A DNA stretch of 64,000 bases from Synechococcus sp. UW105 (lineage in GTDB: Bacteria; Cyanobacteriota; Cyanobacteriia; PCC-6307; Cyanobiaceae): positions 62,001 through 126,000 of the forward strand of contig NZ_UCNN01000027.1 of assembly GCF_900473935.1 (NCBI RefSeq), in the 5' to 3' direction. Positions 9,317-17,153 of the stretch are shown here, piece after piece (the stretch's first letter is position 1; each line of letters begins with the position of its first letter). The translations under genes were made by a program, and so were the position numbers. Below the pieces are notes generated by a model that searched no databases, was not told where the DNA came from, and worked only from the letters and a program-made list of their open reading frames with translations.

Positions 9317-10477
9317 ATGCCAGTTGACGTGAAAGCCGCCCAGTCCTCCGGATCCGATGCTCGCCCCGGTGAGCGCGATAAAGCCCTGAACCTTGTGCTT
9401 GGTCAGATCGAGCGCAATTTTGGCAAGGGATCGATCATGCGCCTTGGGGATGCCTCCCGAATGCGGGTTGAAACCATCTCGACTGGTGCCCTCACTCTCG
9501 ATCTCGCTCTGGGTGGCGGTTATCCCAAAGGGCGTGTGGTTGAGGTTTACGGCCCGGAGAGTTCTGGTAAGACCACGCTGACGTTGCATGCGATCGCTGA
9601 AGTGCAGCGTCGGGGTGGTGTGGCTGCCTTTGTGGATGCTGAGCACGCCCTCGATCCGGTGTATGCCGCGTCGCTAGGTGTCGACATCGAGAATCTTCTC
9701 GTCTCCCAGCCCGACACCGGTGAGATGGCGTTGGAGATCGTGGATCAGCTGGTGCGTTCGGCCGCGGTGGATATCGTCGTGGTCGACTCTGTGGCAGCTC
9801 TGACTCCCCGCGCTGAGATCGAAGGGGAAATGGGTGATTTGGCTGTGGGGAGTCAGGCTCGTTTAATGAGCCAGGCGATGCGCAAGATCACTGGCAACAT
9901 TGGCAAGTCTGGTTGCACGGTGATTTTCCTCAATCAGTTGCGCCTGAAGATTGGGGTCACCTATGGCAATCCGGAGACCACGACTGGTGGTAACGCTCTC
10001 AAGTTCTATGCGTCAGTGCGGCTTGATATTCGTCGCATTCAGACCCTGAAGCGCGGTACCGAGGAATACGGCATCCGGGCCAAGGTCAAGGTGGCCAAAA
10101 ACAAGGTGGCGCCCCCGTTCCGGATCGCAGAATTTGATATCCTGTTCGGCCGTGGCATCAGCACCCTTGGTTGCTTGTTGGATCTCGCTGAAGAAACCGG
10201 TGTGGTGATCCGCAAAGGGGCCTGGTACAGCTACGAAGGCGACAACATCGGTCAGGGTCGCGACAACACCATCGGCTGGCTCGAGCAGAACCCCGAAGCC
10301 AAGGAGACGATCGAGGTGTTGGTGCGTCAGAAGCTCACCGATGGCTCAGAAGTGACCTCCAACTCGATGCGACCTCTTGCAGCGGCTGCGCGCACGGCGG
10401 CTGCCAAGGGCAATGCAGCTGCAGCTAGCGCCGATAAAAAGGCCGACGATCCCAAGGCTGCATCAGCTGCGGCCTAA
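9317..10477 (+). CDS. recA: Recombinase RecA
   Basis: RecA (386 aa) catalyses homologous strand exchange and triggers LexA self-cleavage. The start at 9317 gives [11 protein letters not shown] followed by the RecA core; the open frame extends 36 codons upstream through the promoter region and is rejected. Walker [15 protein letters not shown], Walker [15 protein letters not shown], the L1/L2 DNA-binding loops ([20 protein letters not shown] in L2) and the C-terminal domain are all present. The Ala/Lys-rich C-terminal tail ([16 protein letters not shown]) is longer than in E. coli but common in picocyanobacteria. Confidence 0.97.
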   Translation: MPVDVKAAQSSGSDARPGERDKALNLVLGQIERNFGKGSIMRLGDASRMRVETISTGALTLDLALGGGYPKGRVVEVYGPESSGKTTLTLHAIAEVQRRGGVAAFVDAEHALDPVYAASLGVDIENLLVSQPDTGEMALEIVDQLVRSAAVDIVVVDSVAALTPRAEIEGEMGDLAVGSQARLMSQAMRKITGNIGKSGCTVIFLNQLRLKIGVTYGNPETTTGGNALKFYASVRLDIRRIQTLKRGTEEYGIRAKVKVAKNKVAPPFRIAEFDILFGRGISTLGCLLDLAEETGVVIRKGAWYSYEGDNIGQGRDNTIGWLEQNPEAKETIEVLVRQKLTDGSEVTSNSMRPLAAAARTAAAKGNAAAASADKKADDPKAASAAA

Positions 10478-10519
10478 GGGGTGCTGCGCTGAGGTCGTAC
10501 AAGCTGATCGATATGGGGA

Positions 10520-10894
10520 TCAGTCAGGGGGCAGAGCTGCTTGTTTGTTGGTCTCAGCAAGGGCAGCAAGTTCATTGCTGCCCTTGCTGAGTCCTTGTAG
10601 GAACTGCGACAGGCGCTCCAGCTCTTGAATGGCCTCAGCGCCTTCGAGTTTCACGAGTTCGCGCCCATTGCGGGATTCAACCCAGCTGATGCTGTAATCG
10701 GAGACCAGGAATCTGACCATGTGTTGATCACCCAGGTCGGCCACGAATGAGGCGCCATGCTCTTCGCCTCCGTCGTCGCAGACGTAGCAGGAGGCGGTCA
10801 TCCCGGATGTCTTCAGACTGCTGGCCAGAGCCTGAAGACTCATCACCAGGTCATGCACGACAGAGCGGTACTGCTGGGCCAGACGATGAAACAT
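10520..10894 (-). CDS. DUF1815 family protein
   Basis: A 124-aa cyanobacteria-specific protein of unknown function. The start at 10894 gives MFHRLAQQYRSVVHDLVM, matching the family; eight extra upstream codons are unlikely to be used. Family features are ALASSLKTSGMTASCYVC, DQHMVRFLVSDYSISWVE and ELVKLEGAEAIQELERL. It converges on recA, with 42 bases between the stops. Its 3' coding part contains a perfect 17-bp inverted repeat (separate entry). Confidence 0.83.
   Translation of the reverse strand: MFHRLAQQYRSVVHDLVMSLQALASSLKTSGMTASCYVCDDGGEEHGASFVADLGDQHMVRFLVSDYSISWVESRNGRELVKLEGAEAIQELERLSQFLQGLSKGSNELAALAETNKQAALPPD
10553..10591. repeat. Perfect 17-bp inverted repeat inside the DUF1815 gene
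   Basis: Arms CTCAGCAAGGGCAGCAA (10553-10569) and TTGCTGCCCTTGCTGAG (10575-10591) are separated by GTTCA. The palindrome lies within coding sequence, 76 bases past the recA stop. Neither side is followed by a T-run, so it is not a classical intrinsic terminator, but it could stop or stabilise transcripts from both convergent genes. Confidence 0.85.
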
Positions 10895-11015
10895 GCGTTT
10901 GAGGCCACGGGACCTCAAGCATTTTAAATGTTTCCTTTAGATTCGTGGCGGATGTGTGGGCCTGCGGACAGGCCTGTTGTCTCTGCAGGAGTCGCCGTCG
11001 TCGTTGCGACTTCAA

Positions 11016-11255
11016 TCAACGTGTATCAGCCAGGCTCCACCAACCTGCGGCTGGACCGATGAAACGCACGACGACCCAGAACACCACCAAAGAGCCGATG
11101 CCGATCCAGGCCCCACGGGTTGTGATGGCCATGAACTGACTGGTTTGTTGCTTGGTGAGGGGGAGCCAGGAGACGACCCGTTCCGATGACCCGTTGGCGG
11201 GTTTCGGCGTTCGGGGCGGCATCCCCTGGCTGGCGCGGCGACGGGCTTCTCCCAT
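11016..11255 (-). CDS. DUF2839 family small membrane protein
   Basis: A 79-aa protein of a cyanobacterial family of unknown function. It has a basic N-terminus (MGEARRRASQG), a conserved middle TRGAWIGIGSLVVFWVVVRF forming one transmembrane helix at about residues 46-66, and a short tail IGPAAGWWSLADT. It stands alone between two minus-strand genes. Family assignment rests on the MGEA-R start and the TRGAW..VRFIGPA motif. Confidence 0.78.
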   Translation of the reverse strand: MGEARRRASQGMPPRTPKPANGSSERVVSWLPLTKQQTSQFMAITTRGAWIGIGSLVVFWVVVRFIGPAAGWWSLADTR

Positions 11256-11319
11256 GCGGAGCAGTGCTCTGGATAGGCAGCAGCCTAGGGGTGTGATTGT
11301 GGTTTGTTCTCGGATGGGC

Positions 11320-12768
11320 TCATTGGGGGAGCAGGCGCTGCAGAGGGGTCCAGGGTTGAAGGGCCGTGAGCACCTGTTCCCCCCAGCTCCGTCCCCTCAC
11401 CCGTCCATCAAGGATGGCCAGGCGGCCACCGTTGCGGCGAAGAGGAGCCACGGCTGGTGCCAGTTGCAGGAGGGCTTCTGGCAGTAGAAGTTCGCGGAAC
11501 CAGTCGCGTCCCTGGCGTTTCAGTGCTTCCACGCGCGCAGCGGTGAGTGGTGACTCCAAACTGGCCAGCGGGAGGAGGGCCAGAATCAGCTGCTCAGGAA
11601 GCGGCAGTTGATCCTGGTGTTGTAACCACCAGTCCCAGCGGCAGCAGATCACGCCGTTGCTTTCAGGGCTCGTGGCCTCGTGGATCACCCGACTGCCAAA
11701 TTCACCCGCCAGTTCGCTGGTCAGCCGCTGGCGCATGCCGTCATCGTTGAGCAGCACCACGGTCAGTCCGGATCGACCGAGGATTAATCGACGCGCCTGA
11801 TCCAGCAAGTGCTCTGAGAACACTTCGGTATTGGGCAGCGGCTGGCGACGTGGGGCAAACAGAGGCAATGGTTCCAACAGGGAGGGTTCGCGCAGATGCA
11901 CGACCACATCCAGATTGAGTCCGGCGGCCGTTAATTCTTGCTGGAGTGGGTCTGCCTGGCCGCTTCCACTGAGCAGCAGCGCTGGTTGGTGCTCAATTAG
12001 CTCACGGAGCTCTTGCAAAGGTTCGAGCACCTCCAGATGCCAGCGCCACTGCAGCAGACGATGGTCCAAAGAGGCCCAACTCACCCACTGGTCTTCTCGG
12101 GCGCGGATGAGTTCCGTCCAGGGGTCGGGTAAGGGGCCCAGCAGGCCTACCAGATCCCGCAGGGCCAACAGTGCGCTGCCATCGAGGCGCACCTGAGCAT
12201 CGTTGCGGGTGGCCTGCGCGAACACGCGGCGACTGATGCGTTCGTGCAGCTCAAGCAGCGCGGCATCCGCGCAAGGGTGGGCCTGGCGTAGCCGTTCCCA
12301 GTCACTGGGGCCGATCTCCGTTGAGAGTGCGTTGCGAAGACGCTGGCTGAAGTGTTGTCCTTCTGGCACGACCAGTTGGTGGTCAGGCATCAGCAGTCCT
12401 TGCTGGTGGGCTCGCACCAAACCAGCTGTGGAAAGAACCCAGACTTGATCTCCTGTCGGTGGGGTCTCGGCTGTCCAACAGGCGAGTTTGAGGCCAGCCT
12501 CCAGCAGGCGTGGCCGTTCCACCTCCAGCAGTCGTCGTTTCTGGGGCTCTTCGAGGACCAGCACCGCCCGCCGGCTCTGCAGGCATAGAGGTACGAGAAC
12601 ACCAAGCCACCAGTGCTCCTGGCTGCTTGGGGCAAGTTGAAATAAGGCTGAATCTCTCCGTCGCAGTCCCCGTGCCATCAGGCGGCTGAGGGTGAGGTGA
12701 TGGGGCCAGGAGGAGCGGTCCTGCTGGAGCAGGTGCTTGAGCTGCTGATGGGCACGCGCTTCCAGCAT
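11320..12768 (-). CDS. Degenerate DinG-like helicase-related protein
   Basis: A 482-aa protein that I place tentatively with picocyanobacterial proteins annotated as helicase-related. The N-terminal half has strands such as RRAVLVLEEPQKRRLLEVE and DQVWVLSTAGLVRAHQQGLL, laid out as in superfamily 2 helicases, and the end GGRLAILDGRVRGRSWGEQV resembles the last DinG helicase motif. I find no Walker A GxGKT and no DEAH box, so it is probably not an active helicase. It is divergent from tyrA with 58 bases between starts. Low certainty on function. Confidence 0.5.
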   Translation of the reverse strand: MLEARAHQQLKHLLQQDRSSWPHHLTLSRLMARGLRRRDSALFQLAPSSQEHWWLGVLVPLCLQSRRAVLVLEEPQKRRLLEVERPRLLEAGLKLACWTAETPPTGDQVWVLSTAGLVRAHQQGLLMPDHQLVVPEGQHFSQRLRNALSTEIGPSDWERLRQAHPCADAALLELHERISRRVFAQATRNDAQVRLDGSALLALRDLVGLLGPLPDPWTELIRAREDQWVSWASLDHRLLQWRWHLEVLEPLQELRELIEHQPALLLSGSGQADPLQQELTAAGLNLDVVVHLREPSLLEPLPLFAPRRQPLPNTEVFSEHLLDQARRLILGRSGLTVVLLNDDGMRQRLTSELAGEFGSRVIHEATSPESNGVICCRWDWWLQHQDQLPLPEQLILALLPLASLESPLTAARVEALKRQGRDWFRELLLPEALLQLAPAVAPLRRNGGRLAILDGRVRGRSWGEQVLTALQPWTPLQRLLPQ

Positions 12769-12826
12769 CTGCAGAGCCTAATTGGCCCCCTTATGGGCGT
12801 TGGTGTGCGCTTGACCGTCGATCAAC

Positions 12827-13723
12827 ATGGGGCGAGTCGATCGGGTGGGAATGCAGCGCGAGAAGGTCGCCCTGGCTGGATTGCCCACGACTGTGGGAGT
12901 GGTGGGGCTTGGGTTGATCGGTGGCTCGCTTGGCCTAGATCTTCAGGCTCTTGGTTGTCATGTGAGGGGCATTACCCATCGTCAATGCACCGCTGATCGG
13001 GCTCTCGAACGTGGCCTTGTGCAGGAGGTGAGTACCGACCCTCAAGCGCTTGCGGGCTCTGAATTGGTGATTCTGGCGCTGCCGTTGAATCGGCTTCTTG
13101 ACCCTGATGCTGCTTTGATCTCGGCTTTGCCCCGGGAGGCGGTGGTGACGGATGTGGGCTCGGTGAAGGGAGCGGTGCTGGCGACTTGGCGCTCGCTGCA
13201 CCCGCGTTTCGTCGCTAGTCATCCCATGGCTGGTACCGCGGAGGCTGGCGTCGAAGCAGGGCTGAGGGATTTGTTTCGAGGGCGTCCATGGGTGGTCACC
13301 CCTGAGGCTGCGACCGATCCCCAAGCACTGGCAATGGTGGAGTCGTTGGCCACAGCGGTGGGTAGTCATTGTTTGGTCACGGAGGCAGACCGCCACGACC
13401 AGGCTGTGGCGCTGATCTCCCATTTGCCTGTGCTGGTGAGTGCCGCTCTCTTGCAGGCCGTCGGTTCTGAGCGGGATCCAGCTGTGTTGGCGTTGGCTCG
13501 CCAGCTGGCCTCCAGCGGTTTTGCCGATACCACCCGGGTTGGTGGTGGTAATCCGCAGTTAGGTACGGCGATGGCGGCCAGCAACACGGCGGCAGTCCTC
13601 AGGGGATTGGCCGCTTATCGCTGGAGCTTGGAGCAGCTGGAAGAGACGATTCTGGAAGGGAACTGGGATCAGCTTGAGAGTGTGCTCAGGCAGACGCAGA
13701 GCCAACGACCCGAGTTCCTCTAG
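12827..13723 (+). CDS. tyrA: Prephenate/arogenate dehydrogenase
   Basis: TyrA (about 290-298 aa) oxidatively decarboxylates arogenate or prephenate in tyrosine synthesis; cyanobacterial enzymes are usually NADP-dependent arogenate dehydrogenases. The Rossmann motif GVVGLGLIGGSLGLDL starts near residue 24. Then come the conserved DVGSVKG, SHPMAGTAEAGVEAG with the catalytic His, and DRHDQAVALISHLPVL. An ATG at 12851 is an alternative start that trims eight residues. It converges on the crtD-like gene, with 43 bases between stops. Confidence 0.9.
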   Translation: MGRVDRVGMQREKVALAGLPTTVGVVGLGLIGGSLGLDLQALGCHVRGITHRQCTADRALERGLVQEVSTDPQALAGSELVILALPLNRLLDPDAALISALPREAVVTDVGSVKGAVLATWRSLHPRFVASHPMAGTAEAGVEAGLRDLFRGRPWVVTPEAATDPQALAMVESLATAVGSHCLVTEADRHDQAVALISHLPVLVSAALLQAVGSERDPAVLALARQLASSGFADTTRVGGGNPQLGTAMAASNTAAVLRGLAAYRWSLEQLEETILEGNWDQLESVLRQTQSQRPEFL

Positions 13724-13766
13724 CTGTTGGAGAGGTTGTTTGTCGCTGTTGGCTTGTCGATTCTGC

Positions 13767-15287
13767 TTATCCAAGCGTGAGTGAGCTGCCACGGCGGGCC
13801 ATCAGTTGTTGGCATGCCATCAGGGCTGAGAGGCTCACTCCGGCGGTCCCTTCCCCGGGATAGATGGAGTCTCCGCAAAGCCATAGACCTGGAACCGGTG
13901 TGCGGCTGGCTAGCCCGAACGGGCCGAAATGGTGGGGGTGCTGGCCCAGGCCTCCCACGATGCCCTGAGGCCGTCCGGTCCAGTGGGCAAAGGCTCTTGG
14001 CGTCGACAGCTCAAGGTGATTCCACCCCTGGGTGGGAATGCCGAGCCAGCTCTCCAGGGTGCTGCGCATGGTGTCTAAGGTCTTGCGCTTGCGTTTCTGG
14101 TGTTCTGGCTCCGAAAGCTCCGCCCACTGGCGTGGATCGGTGAACACGCTGGCGATCAGGGTGGCTTGTCCGCTCGGGGCTCGCCCATCTCCGTCGCGGC
14201 TGACAGAGACGAACAGGGAACCAGGATCCTCTCCATCGCGCTGGAGATGGAGAGGGCAATCGTGCGGCAGCAGGCTGCGATCCAGGGCTCCGTAAAGCAC
14301 CAGTGCTCCGCTTGGGGCTTGCAGGCTCTGCAGTCGGTTCCCGTAGTGCGCGGGCAGTGCCGATCTTTGGCTGTCGCCTTGGGTGACCAGCGCGGGGAGG
14401 CACTGGGGAGGCAAGCTGCAGATCAGCTCTTGGCAGCGCCAGTGGTGACGGGTGCCATTGCGCTCTTGTCCGTGAACAATCCAGTGATTGGTCTTGGTTC
14501 GTTCCAGTCGGGTCACACGCCGCTTCAGGCTGACCTCTCCTCCATCGCGGCGAATGGCGCTCGCGAGCAGTTCACTCAGCACCTGCATCGAGCCGTGGAG
14601 ATGCCAGAGCCCCAGCGGTGCCTGCACCATTTGCAGCACGGTGGCGCCATAGAGAGCGGCCGTTCGCTCGCTGGGCTCCTGGGAGTACAGCCGCAGCTGT
14701 AAATCTAGAAAACGTCGCAGCCGCGGCTGGTCTGCGCAGCCGCAGAGACGAAGCAGGTCTGCGACGCTCATCAGACTGAATGGGCTGCTAGCCAAGGTGC
14801 CGAGTCCGATCGCCTTGAGGGTGCGTTGAAGATCCCAGCCGTTGCGCACTGGCAGCACGGGGTCATGCCCGGCAAAGGCCCAGTTCTGTTGATGCAGCCA
14901 GGAGCAGAGAGCCCAGAACCGCTCGGAGCCTGGGAATTGATGGGCACGTTCTTGATGCCAACGGTCTGGGTCATGCCAGAGGTGGATCGGCTCACTGCCA
15001 TCGGCCAGATCCACAACACAGCCGGGATCGAGCTGCTCGGCAGCCGGTGGGACAAGCCCGAGGTGTCTAAAGATGCGGGCATGGCTTCCGCCCGGTTCCA
15101 AGCCTGCGACCTGGGTGGCGCCAACATCAAACGTATACGGTCCTCGCCGGAATGTGCCGGCGCATCCCCCGAGCTGGTGATGGGCCTCCAGCAGGGTCAC
15201 GTTGATGTTTTCGTGGGCGAGTAATGCGGCGGCAGTCAGTCCGGCGATGCCACCGCCAATCACGATGACGTCCTGTTCAGGCTCCAT
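13767..15287 (-). CDS. crtD: FAD-dependent carotenoid desaturase/isomerase family (CrtD-like)
   Basis: A 506-aa FAD oxidoreductase of the phytoene desaturase/CRTISO family. The dinucleotide motif VIVIGGGIAGLTAAALLAHE is at residues 7-26, followed by LEAHHQLGGCAGTF and FDVGATQVAGLEPGG, which best fit CrtD, the C-3',4' desaturase used for myxol-type carotenoids in other cyanobacteria. The C-terminal FAD-binding motif is GLWLCGDSIYPGEGTAGVS. The start at 15287 is used because GGG-FAD begins there; the long upstream open frame is antisense to the kinase gene. CrtH-type isomerase activity cannot be excluded. Confidence 0.75.
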   Translation of the reverse strand: MEPEQDVIVIGGGIAGLTAAALLAHENINVTLLEAHHQLGGCAGTFRRGPYTFDVGATQVAGLEPGGSHARIFRHLGLVPPAAEQLDPGCVVDLADGSEPIHLWHDPDRWHQERAHQFPGSERFWALCSWLHQQNWAFAGHDPVLPVRNGWDLQRTLKAIGLGTLASSPFSLMSVADLLRLCGCADQPRLRRFLDLQLRLYSQEPSERTAALYGATVLQMVQAPLGLWHLHGSMQVLSELLASAIRRDGGEVSLKRRVTRLERTKTNHWIVHGQERNGTRHHWRCQELICSLPPQCLPALVTQGDSQRSALPAHYGNRLQSLQAPSGALVLYGALDRSLLPHDCPLHLQRDGEDPGSLFVSVSRDGDGRAPSGQATLIASVFTDPRQWAELSEPEHQKRKRKTLDTMRSTLESWLGIPTQGWNHLELSTPRAFAHWTGRPQGIVGGLGQHPHHFGPFGLASRTPVPGLWLCGDSIYPGEGTAGVSLSALMACQQLMARRGSSLTLG

Positions 15288-15293
15288 CGGGCC

Positions 15294-16205
15294 ATGCTGG
15301 CAGTGCAGGGCCTGGTGCCGTGGATGCGGGCAGAACTGGAACAGATTTTCCGTCAGAAGTCCTCTCTCATGGGCGGAGCACGCCTCGAGGATTGCCGTTC
15401 CCTCGGTGGTGGTTGCAGCCAGTCCGCCTGGCAGCTTCAGTTCTCGGACGGCAGGGTGCTCTTTGCCAAGCAGGGCACAGAGGCAATGTTGGAGGCCGAA
15501 AGACTGGGCCTTCAGGCCTTGAATGCCGCTGCAGATTCTCGCGATTTGATGGTGCCGAAGCCCTTGGCCCTGCTTCGTGCCGAAGCCAGTCAGGCACTGT
15601 TGGTGTTGCCTTGGCTGGACCAGACGGGTGGCGATCAGGAGGCCCTTGGTCGGGGGCTGGCCAAGCTGCATCGGCATTCGATGCAGCGGGGTCCTGGCCG
15701 TTATGGCTGGTCCAGTGATGGCTATATCGGCTTGGGTCCGCAACCAGGAGGCTGGCGTGACAGCTGGGGGGAGGCATACGTGCAGCTGCGATTGTGCCCG
15801 CAGCTCCGGCTCGCCAAAGCCTGGGGCCTGGAGTTTCCTTCCAAGGCATGGCTGGAGGTGCTCACGCAGGTGCTGGAAGAGCACAGCCCAGCCCCATCGC
15901 TTGTCCATGGCGACCTCTGGGGTGGAAATGCCGCCGTCTTGGCTGATGGCCGCGGTGCCTTGATTGATCCAGCCAGCTGGTGGGCTGATCGTGAGGTGGA
16001 TCTGGCGATGACCCATCTCTTCGGTGGATTCAGCCAGGGCTTTTATTCGGCTTATGAGCAGGAATGGCCCCTGGCATTCGGGGCCTCAGACCGGATCGAG
16101 GTCTACAACCTGTATCACCTGCTCAATCACGCCAATCTTTTTGGCGGTGGTTATCGGCAGCAGTGCCGCCAATCCATCCGCCTGTTGAAGCAGCGATTCG
16201 ATTGA
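15294..16205 (+). CDS. Fructosamine kinase family protein
   Basis: A kinase of the fructosamine-3-kinase/ketosamine-kinase family (303 aa from the first ATG), which phosphorylates glycated amines and thereby repairs glycated proteins. Visible are RSLGGGCSQSAWQL near the N-terminus, LVHGDLWGGNAAVL as the catalytic loop, and LIDPASWWADREVDLAMTHL as the metal-binding segment. The first ATG is only 6 bases from the divergent crtD-like start; the ATG at 15324 (MRAELEQIF) is a plausible alternative closer to the family's usual start. Confidence 0.85.
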   Translation: MLAVQGLVPWMRAELEQIFRQKSSLMGGARLEDCRSLGGGCSQSAWQLQFSDGRVLFAKQGTEAMLEAERLGLQALNAAADSRDLMVPKPLALLRAEASQALLVLPWLDQTGGDQEALGRGLAKLHRHSMQRGPGRYGWSSDGYIGLGPQPGGWRDSWGEAYVQLRLCPQLRLAKAWGLEFPSKAWLEVLTQVLEEHSPAPSLVHGDLWGGNAAVLADGRGALIDPASWWADREVDLAMTHLFGGFSQGFYSAYEQEWPLAFGASDRIEVYNLYHLLNHANLFGGGYRQQCRQSIRLLKQRFD

Positions 16206-16206
16206 A

Positions 16207-16596
16207 TCAGCCGAGGTATTCCTGGCGAAGCGTTTGAACACGATTCACCAAAGCGGAACGCTTGTCGCTGGTTGTGAGGTTATTCCAGCTCCATTGGCCG
16301 ACGACAACGACACCCAGGAGCTCGAGAAGACCTGGCACCACTGGCAGCAAGTTGATCGTGTCTAGGATTCCTTTGATCAGAATTTGCGCAACAATCACAG
16401 CTGCCAAGATGCCGACCACCTTGCCAATTCGGCCGACTTGACTCCAATCCACTTGGTCGAGGGTTTCATTCACCTTGCCCAGCACTTCGCTGTAGCGCTC
16501 GGTGAAGTTGATCGTTTCAGTGGTGGGGTTGGAGTCGCTGTCAGGCATGGTTTCGGTTGACGTGGGGTCCTTGACCGCAGTGGTGTCCTCACTCAT
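16207..16596 (-). CDS. CAAD-domain thylakoid membrane protein
   Basis: A 129-aa protein with an acidic, disordered N-terminus (residues 1-35, Asp/Ser/Thr-rich), an amphipathic stretch, and two transmembrane helices at about 60-78 (GILAAVIVAQILIKGI) and 85-103 (VPGLLELLGVVVVGQW). A short charged tail follows. This is the CAAD domain, also appended to some cyanobacterial aminoacyl-tRNA synthetases and present in thylakoid curvature proteins (CURT1-like). The start at 16596 (MSEDTTAV) gives the family-like N-terminus. The stop lies 1 base from the stop of the convergent fructosamine kinase gene. Confidence 0.82.
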   Translation of the reverse strand: MSEDTTAVKDPTSTETMPDSDSNPTTETINFTERYSEVLGKVNETLDQVDWSQVGRIGKVVGILAAVIVAQILIKGILDTINLLPVVPGLLELLGVVVVGQWSWNNLTTSDKRSALVNRVQTLRQEYLG

Positions 16597-16616
16597 GAGC
16601 CCGGTGCAGCTGCAAA

Positions 16617-17129
16617 ATGTTCGTTGAGCGTATCGGTCATTCTCTCGAAACGCCATGGCTGCTGGCATTCGATTCCGATGTCCTGATCATTCTTCGCCGC
16701 ACGCTCGTCTCCGCTTTCCCTCGCGAGGGATGTGCCCTGCTGCTAGGAGACCGCAGCGATCAGGGTTGGAACGTCAGAGCGGTGTGGCCCTGCTGCAACG
16801 TCTGGCGTTCAGGTCTGGAGGGATTGCCCGAGCTGGCGGATCAGTGGCATGGCGCCCCTGAAGACCCGTCAACGCAGGCTGCACCCAGTCTCCACAACCG
16901 TTTCGCGATCGATCCGCGGGAGCAGCTTCATGCCCAGCGCTGGGGGCGCCATTGCGGATGTCAGGTGCTTGGCAGCGCACACTCCCACCCTGGCGGTGAG
17001 GCCATCCCGTCGCTCACTGATCGCCGCTGGCTTTATGAGCCTTCGTTGATGGTGATCATGGCCAAAGATCACTCCTTTCGCGCTTGGTGGCTCGAGCCCG
17101 TGGCTGGCGCTGTGACACACACTGACTAA
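16617..17129 (+). CDS. JAMM/MPN-family metalloprotease (Mov34-like)
   Basis: A 170-aa prokaryotic JAMM-domain protein. The zinc site is visible: Glu37 in PREGCALLLG, and His122, His124 and Asp135 in AHSHPGGEAIPSLTD, matching HxHP-x7-SxxD. Prokaryotic relatives cleave isopeptide or C-terminal bonds of ubiquitin-like sulfur carriers. The next gene, 24 bases downstream, is moeB, an E1-like activator of such carriers, so a role in sulfur-carrier processing is a reasonable inference. The true start could be a little downstream of 16617; it is divergent from the CAAD gene with only 20 bases between starts. Confidence 0.85.
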   Translation: MFVERIGHSLETPWLLAFDSDVLIILRRTLVSAFPREGCALLLGDRSDQGWNVRAVWPCCNVWRSGLEGLPELADQWHGAPEDPSTQAAPSLHNRFAIDPREQLHAQRWGRHCGCQVLGSAHSHPGGEAIPSLTDRRWLYEPSLMVIMAKDHSFRAWWLEPVAGAVTHTD

Positions 17130-17153
17130 GGCTGTCGTTCTCGTTGTTCATCT

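Noticed and set aside
13767-16016. One very long minus-strand frame (749 codons) across crtD and the kinase gene
   Set aside because: The upstream 243 codons are antisense to the conserved fructosamine kinase, and the FAD motif places the real start at 15287.
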